Shown here piece by piece: positions 62,211 to 64,000 of a stretch of DNA of 64,000 bases. The DNA is taken from NCBI RefSeq assembly GCF_028747805.1, contig NZ_CP114887.1, positions 2,163,501 through 2,227,500 of the forward strand, written 5' to 3'. A program made the translations under genes and the position numbers. How positions within the stretch are numbered: position 1 is the first letter of the stretch; the number at the start of each line of letters is the position of its first letter. The notes under the pieces are model-generated. The model was not told where the DNA came from. It searched no databases and was given only the letters and a program-made list of their open reading frames with translations. This stretch comes from Solibacillus daqui (GTDB lineage: Bacteria; Bacillota; Bacilli; Bacillales_A; Planococcaceae).

Positions 62211-63050
62211 TTATGCAGCCAATTGACGGTATTGAACCGGCGATTGGCTGTTTAGTTTCGTTTGAATACGGATATTGTTATAATAAATAATGTATTCTTC
62301 GACAATCTGTATCACACGTGCGTTCGTTGTGCGATAGATATCGTCGAGATAGAACGTTTCAGACTTTAGCGTGGAATGAAACGATTCGATTGGGGAATTA
62401 TCAGCTGGCGTGCCTTTGCGGGACATGCTCATGGTAATTCCTTTTTCTTTGGCTGCTTTTTGATAAGCATAGGATGTATAAACGGAGCCTTGGTCACTAT
62501 GCAGAATGCATCCTTCTGGTAGCTTAGGCAATTGATAGAGCTTATCCAACACAAAATCAGTGTCTTGTTTGATACCAGTAGTTTGTGCCACAATTTCGCC
62601 ATTGTAGACATCGAGAATACTAGAAAGATACATCATCGATTGACCAAAAGGCAAGTACGTAATATCCGTGACTAGCTTCTCCATGGGCTTAGATGCTGTA
62701 AAATCGCGTGCTAATAAATTCGGTGCGACGTATGCTGGCTGCCCGGTACGCTTCCGTTTCTTCACCTTTACTTTACATTGCCAACCATATTTTTGCATAA
62801 CACGCTGCACAGTCTTCCTACAAACTCCTGGGTACAGATTAGCAATCTTTCGATAACCATATCGAAACTTATTTTGTTTGCACAAGTCGCCAATCTGCTG
62901 ATCTCGAATCTCCTTTTGTGTGGATTGATCCACATCCTTTCTCCAACGATAGTATGACGAGCGACCTACGCCTAAATGACGACAGATTTCACCAATTGGC
63001 ATAACATCTTTTAATTCTTCAACTAATTGAAGTACTACTTTTGGCGCCAC
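62211..63050 (-). CDS. IS3-family transposase OrfB (DDE domain), IS copy 2
   Basis: The 279-aa frame differs from copy 1 by only a few residues (for example FVLDKLYQ for FVLDTLYQ, DIYRTTNA for DIHRTTNA). D, D and E of the catalytic triad are intact. The frameshift heptamer is at 63071-63077. Confidence 0.92.
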   Translation of the reverse strand: MAPKVVLQLVEELKDVMPIGEICRHLGVGRSSYYRWRKDVDQSTQKEIRDQQIGDLCKQNKFRYGYRKIANLYPGVCRKTVQRVMQKYGWQCKVKVKKRKRTGQPAYVAPNLLARDFTASKPMEKLVTDITYLPFGQSMMYLSSILDVYNGEIVAQTTGIKQDTDFVLDKLYQLPKLPEGCILHSDQGSVYTSYAYQKAAKEKGITMSMSRKGTPADNSPIESFHSTLKSETFYLDDIYRTTNARVIQIVEEYIIYYNNIRIQTKLNSQSPVQYRQLAA

Positions 63051-63370
63051 TTCCCTTCCAATTCCGCGTACTTTTTTAAAACTTCAATCTGTTGTTTCAA
63101 CTCTAGATTCTCTGCCTGTAGCTTGGCTGTCTCACTTTCAAATTCCGGTCCTTTGCCGAAGGCATATTGTTTACCAACTGGTTGTTTAAGACGGTGCATT
63201 TCACCATTTCGATACCAATGCATCCATCGCTTCAACTGCGTATAGTTTCGAATGTCCAATTCTTCCATTACTTCTTTTACCGGTACGTTAGCCATTCGCA
63301 TTTCAATTGCCTTCATTTTCACTTCTACTGGATAACTGACTCTTGTTCCCATAGAAAAACACCTCCACAT
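63035..63370 (-). CDS. IS3-family transposase OrfA, IS copy 2
   Basis: The 111-aa frame is identical to copy 1 except one residue near the end (ELEGKWRQK versus ELEGEWRQK). It has an HTH and leucine zipper and overlaps orfB by 16 bases. Confidence 0.9.
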   Translation of the reverse strand: MWRCFSMGTRVSYPVEVKMKAIEMRMANVPVKEVMEELDIRNYTQLKRWMHWYRNGEMHRLKQPVGKQYAFGKGPEFESETAKLQAENLELKQQIEVLKKYAELEGKWRQK

Positions 63371-63649
63371 TGATTATTTCAGGTTTAAGTCCCCGTTATT
63401 CAATGAAAGGTGTTTTTATTTGTCTCATGTTATTAGGTCAGTGCCGCATCTCAATTACCTTCAAGTAAAGCCCCGTTAGTTGAAGGACAAAAAATTAAAA
63501 GAATTCATATAACCCATTTACAAAATAATCATAAACGTTTTCATCAATAATCTTTTCCCCGTAACCTTCAAAAAAAATTTCTTAATCCATTTCATTTTCA
63601 AGAGCATTGGGTTATGTGCGTATAGCCAATGATACGTCATACCTTGGGA

Positions 63650-63943
63650 CTCCATAAGCTCCGAATACACATTAAATCGTGTACTTGAGTTAAAAACTTT
63701 TCTGTTCGATGGTCAGATTGATATTGATAATAATCAAGTTGAAAATGCCACTCGTCATATTGTGATCGGCTTTTCTCTGTTAGTGAAGCTGGGGCTAAAG
63801 CAAATGCGATCGGCTTAAGTTTTGCTGAAACAGCAAAAGCTAATGGTATCGACTTCTATCAATACCTAGTGACTTTAATGACAGAGCTGCCGAATTTACC
63901 GATCCATCATCAATCCAAGATTTTAAATAATTACATGACTTAG
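63650..63943 (+). pseudogene. IS66-family transposase, C-terminal remnant
   Basis: The frame gives YTLNRVLELKTFLFDGQIDI, DNNQVENATRHIVIG and, after a one-base shift near 63770, continues SEAGAKANAIGLSFAETAKA, NGIDFYQYLVTLMTELPNLP and NNYMT to a TAG. 'L..FL.DG...IDNN..E.A.R.....' and 'TAK.NGIDP..YL' are IS66 TnpC signatures. No upstream part remains. Confidence 0.8.
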
Positions 63944-64000
63944 TCAAAAAATATCCAAGCCACATGTGCAAAATAGCCATCTATCCGAAATAAATTTCAG

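Larger units (their letters stand above)
62170..63445 (-). mobile_element. IS3-family (IS150-like) insertion sequence, copy 2
   Basis: The 1276-bp element is nearly identical to copy 1 and has full GGCACTGAC/GTCAGTGCC ends. A 4-bp target duplication GCAT is seen at 62166-62169 and 63446-63449. It is inserted at the apex of the GAGCTGCATATGCAACTC-type palindrome, the same site as copy 1. Confidence 0.92.

Noticed and set aside
45452..63490. Classical integron attC sites
   Set aside because: The CTAAC/GTTAG motifs resemble attC core sites only partly, paired R''/L'' boxes are not clear and no IntI gene is present; kept only as an analogy in the array finding.
45810..63500. One long minus-strand operon
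   Set aside because: Terminators in most spacers and interspersed plus-strand genes (Lrp, Crp-type, cupin) argue for separate single-gene units.

Overview
The window is AT-rich chromosomal DNA from an endospore-forming Bacillales bacterium, most likely of the Lysinibacillus/Solibacillus/Kurthia group. The evidence is low GC, strong AGGAGG ribosome sites with frequent TTG/GTG starts, a 32-aa YjcZ-type sporulation peptide, metNIQ and opuA operons and a ywnA/ywnB pair. The assignment rests on gene content recalled from the families; no search was run.

Layout. (1) 1-14.1 kb is an accessory, defence-rich island: a HamA (Hachiman) gene cut by the window edge, shreds of an integrase, a surface-protein domain and Ku, a 2TM/PLD-like plus radical-SAM gene pair, two HNH restriction enzymes with modified-DNA-reader-like domains, a serine resolvase, an SF2 helicase and a complete tyrosine integrase at its right edge. 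(2) 14.2-19.5 kb is a core-like block: a 1248-aa SF1 helicase, a winged-helix protein and a hotdog thioesterase, with a pair of structured repeats showing compensatory base changes. (3) 19.4-26.5 kb holds decayed integrative elements. The 5' end of the thioesterase gene is repeated three times as apparent attachment sites; between them lie a mini phospholipase A2, zinc-ribbon genes, an integrase C-terminus and a secreted repeat protein. RusA remnants follow. (4) 26.6-31 kb carries single small accessory genes, several broken. (5) 31-45 kb is a core-like block: serine acetyltransferase, Rrf2/NAD(P)-binding pair, metNIQ, the OpuA glycine-betaine transporter with a BusR-like regulator, DinB, a zinc protease, a urea transporter and others. 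(6) 45.5-63.5 kb is an array of single small genes (CPBP protease, VOC, GNAT, Nudix, GyrI-like and similar), nearly all on the minus strand and separated by a recurrent hairpin-terminator-hairpin repeat that always has the same polarity. Two near-identical IS150-like elements sit at the same point of two copies of that repeat. An IS66 remnant closes the window.

How it works together: osmotic homeostasis is represented by opuA, a predicted c-di-AMP-responsive BusR-like repressor and three perfect 11-bp operator-like motifs. Methionine uptake is metNIQ. The accessory parts look like successive layers of mobile DNA, and the cassette-like array at the right is the most unusual structure.
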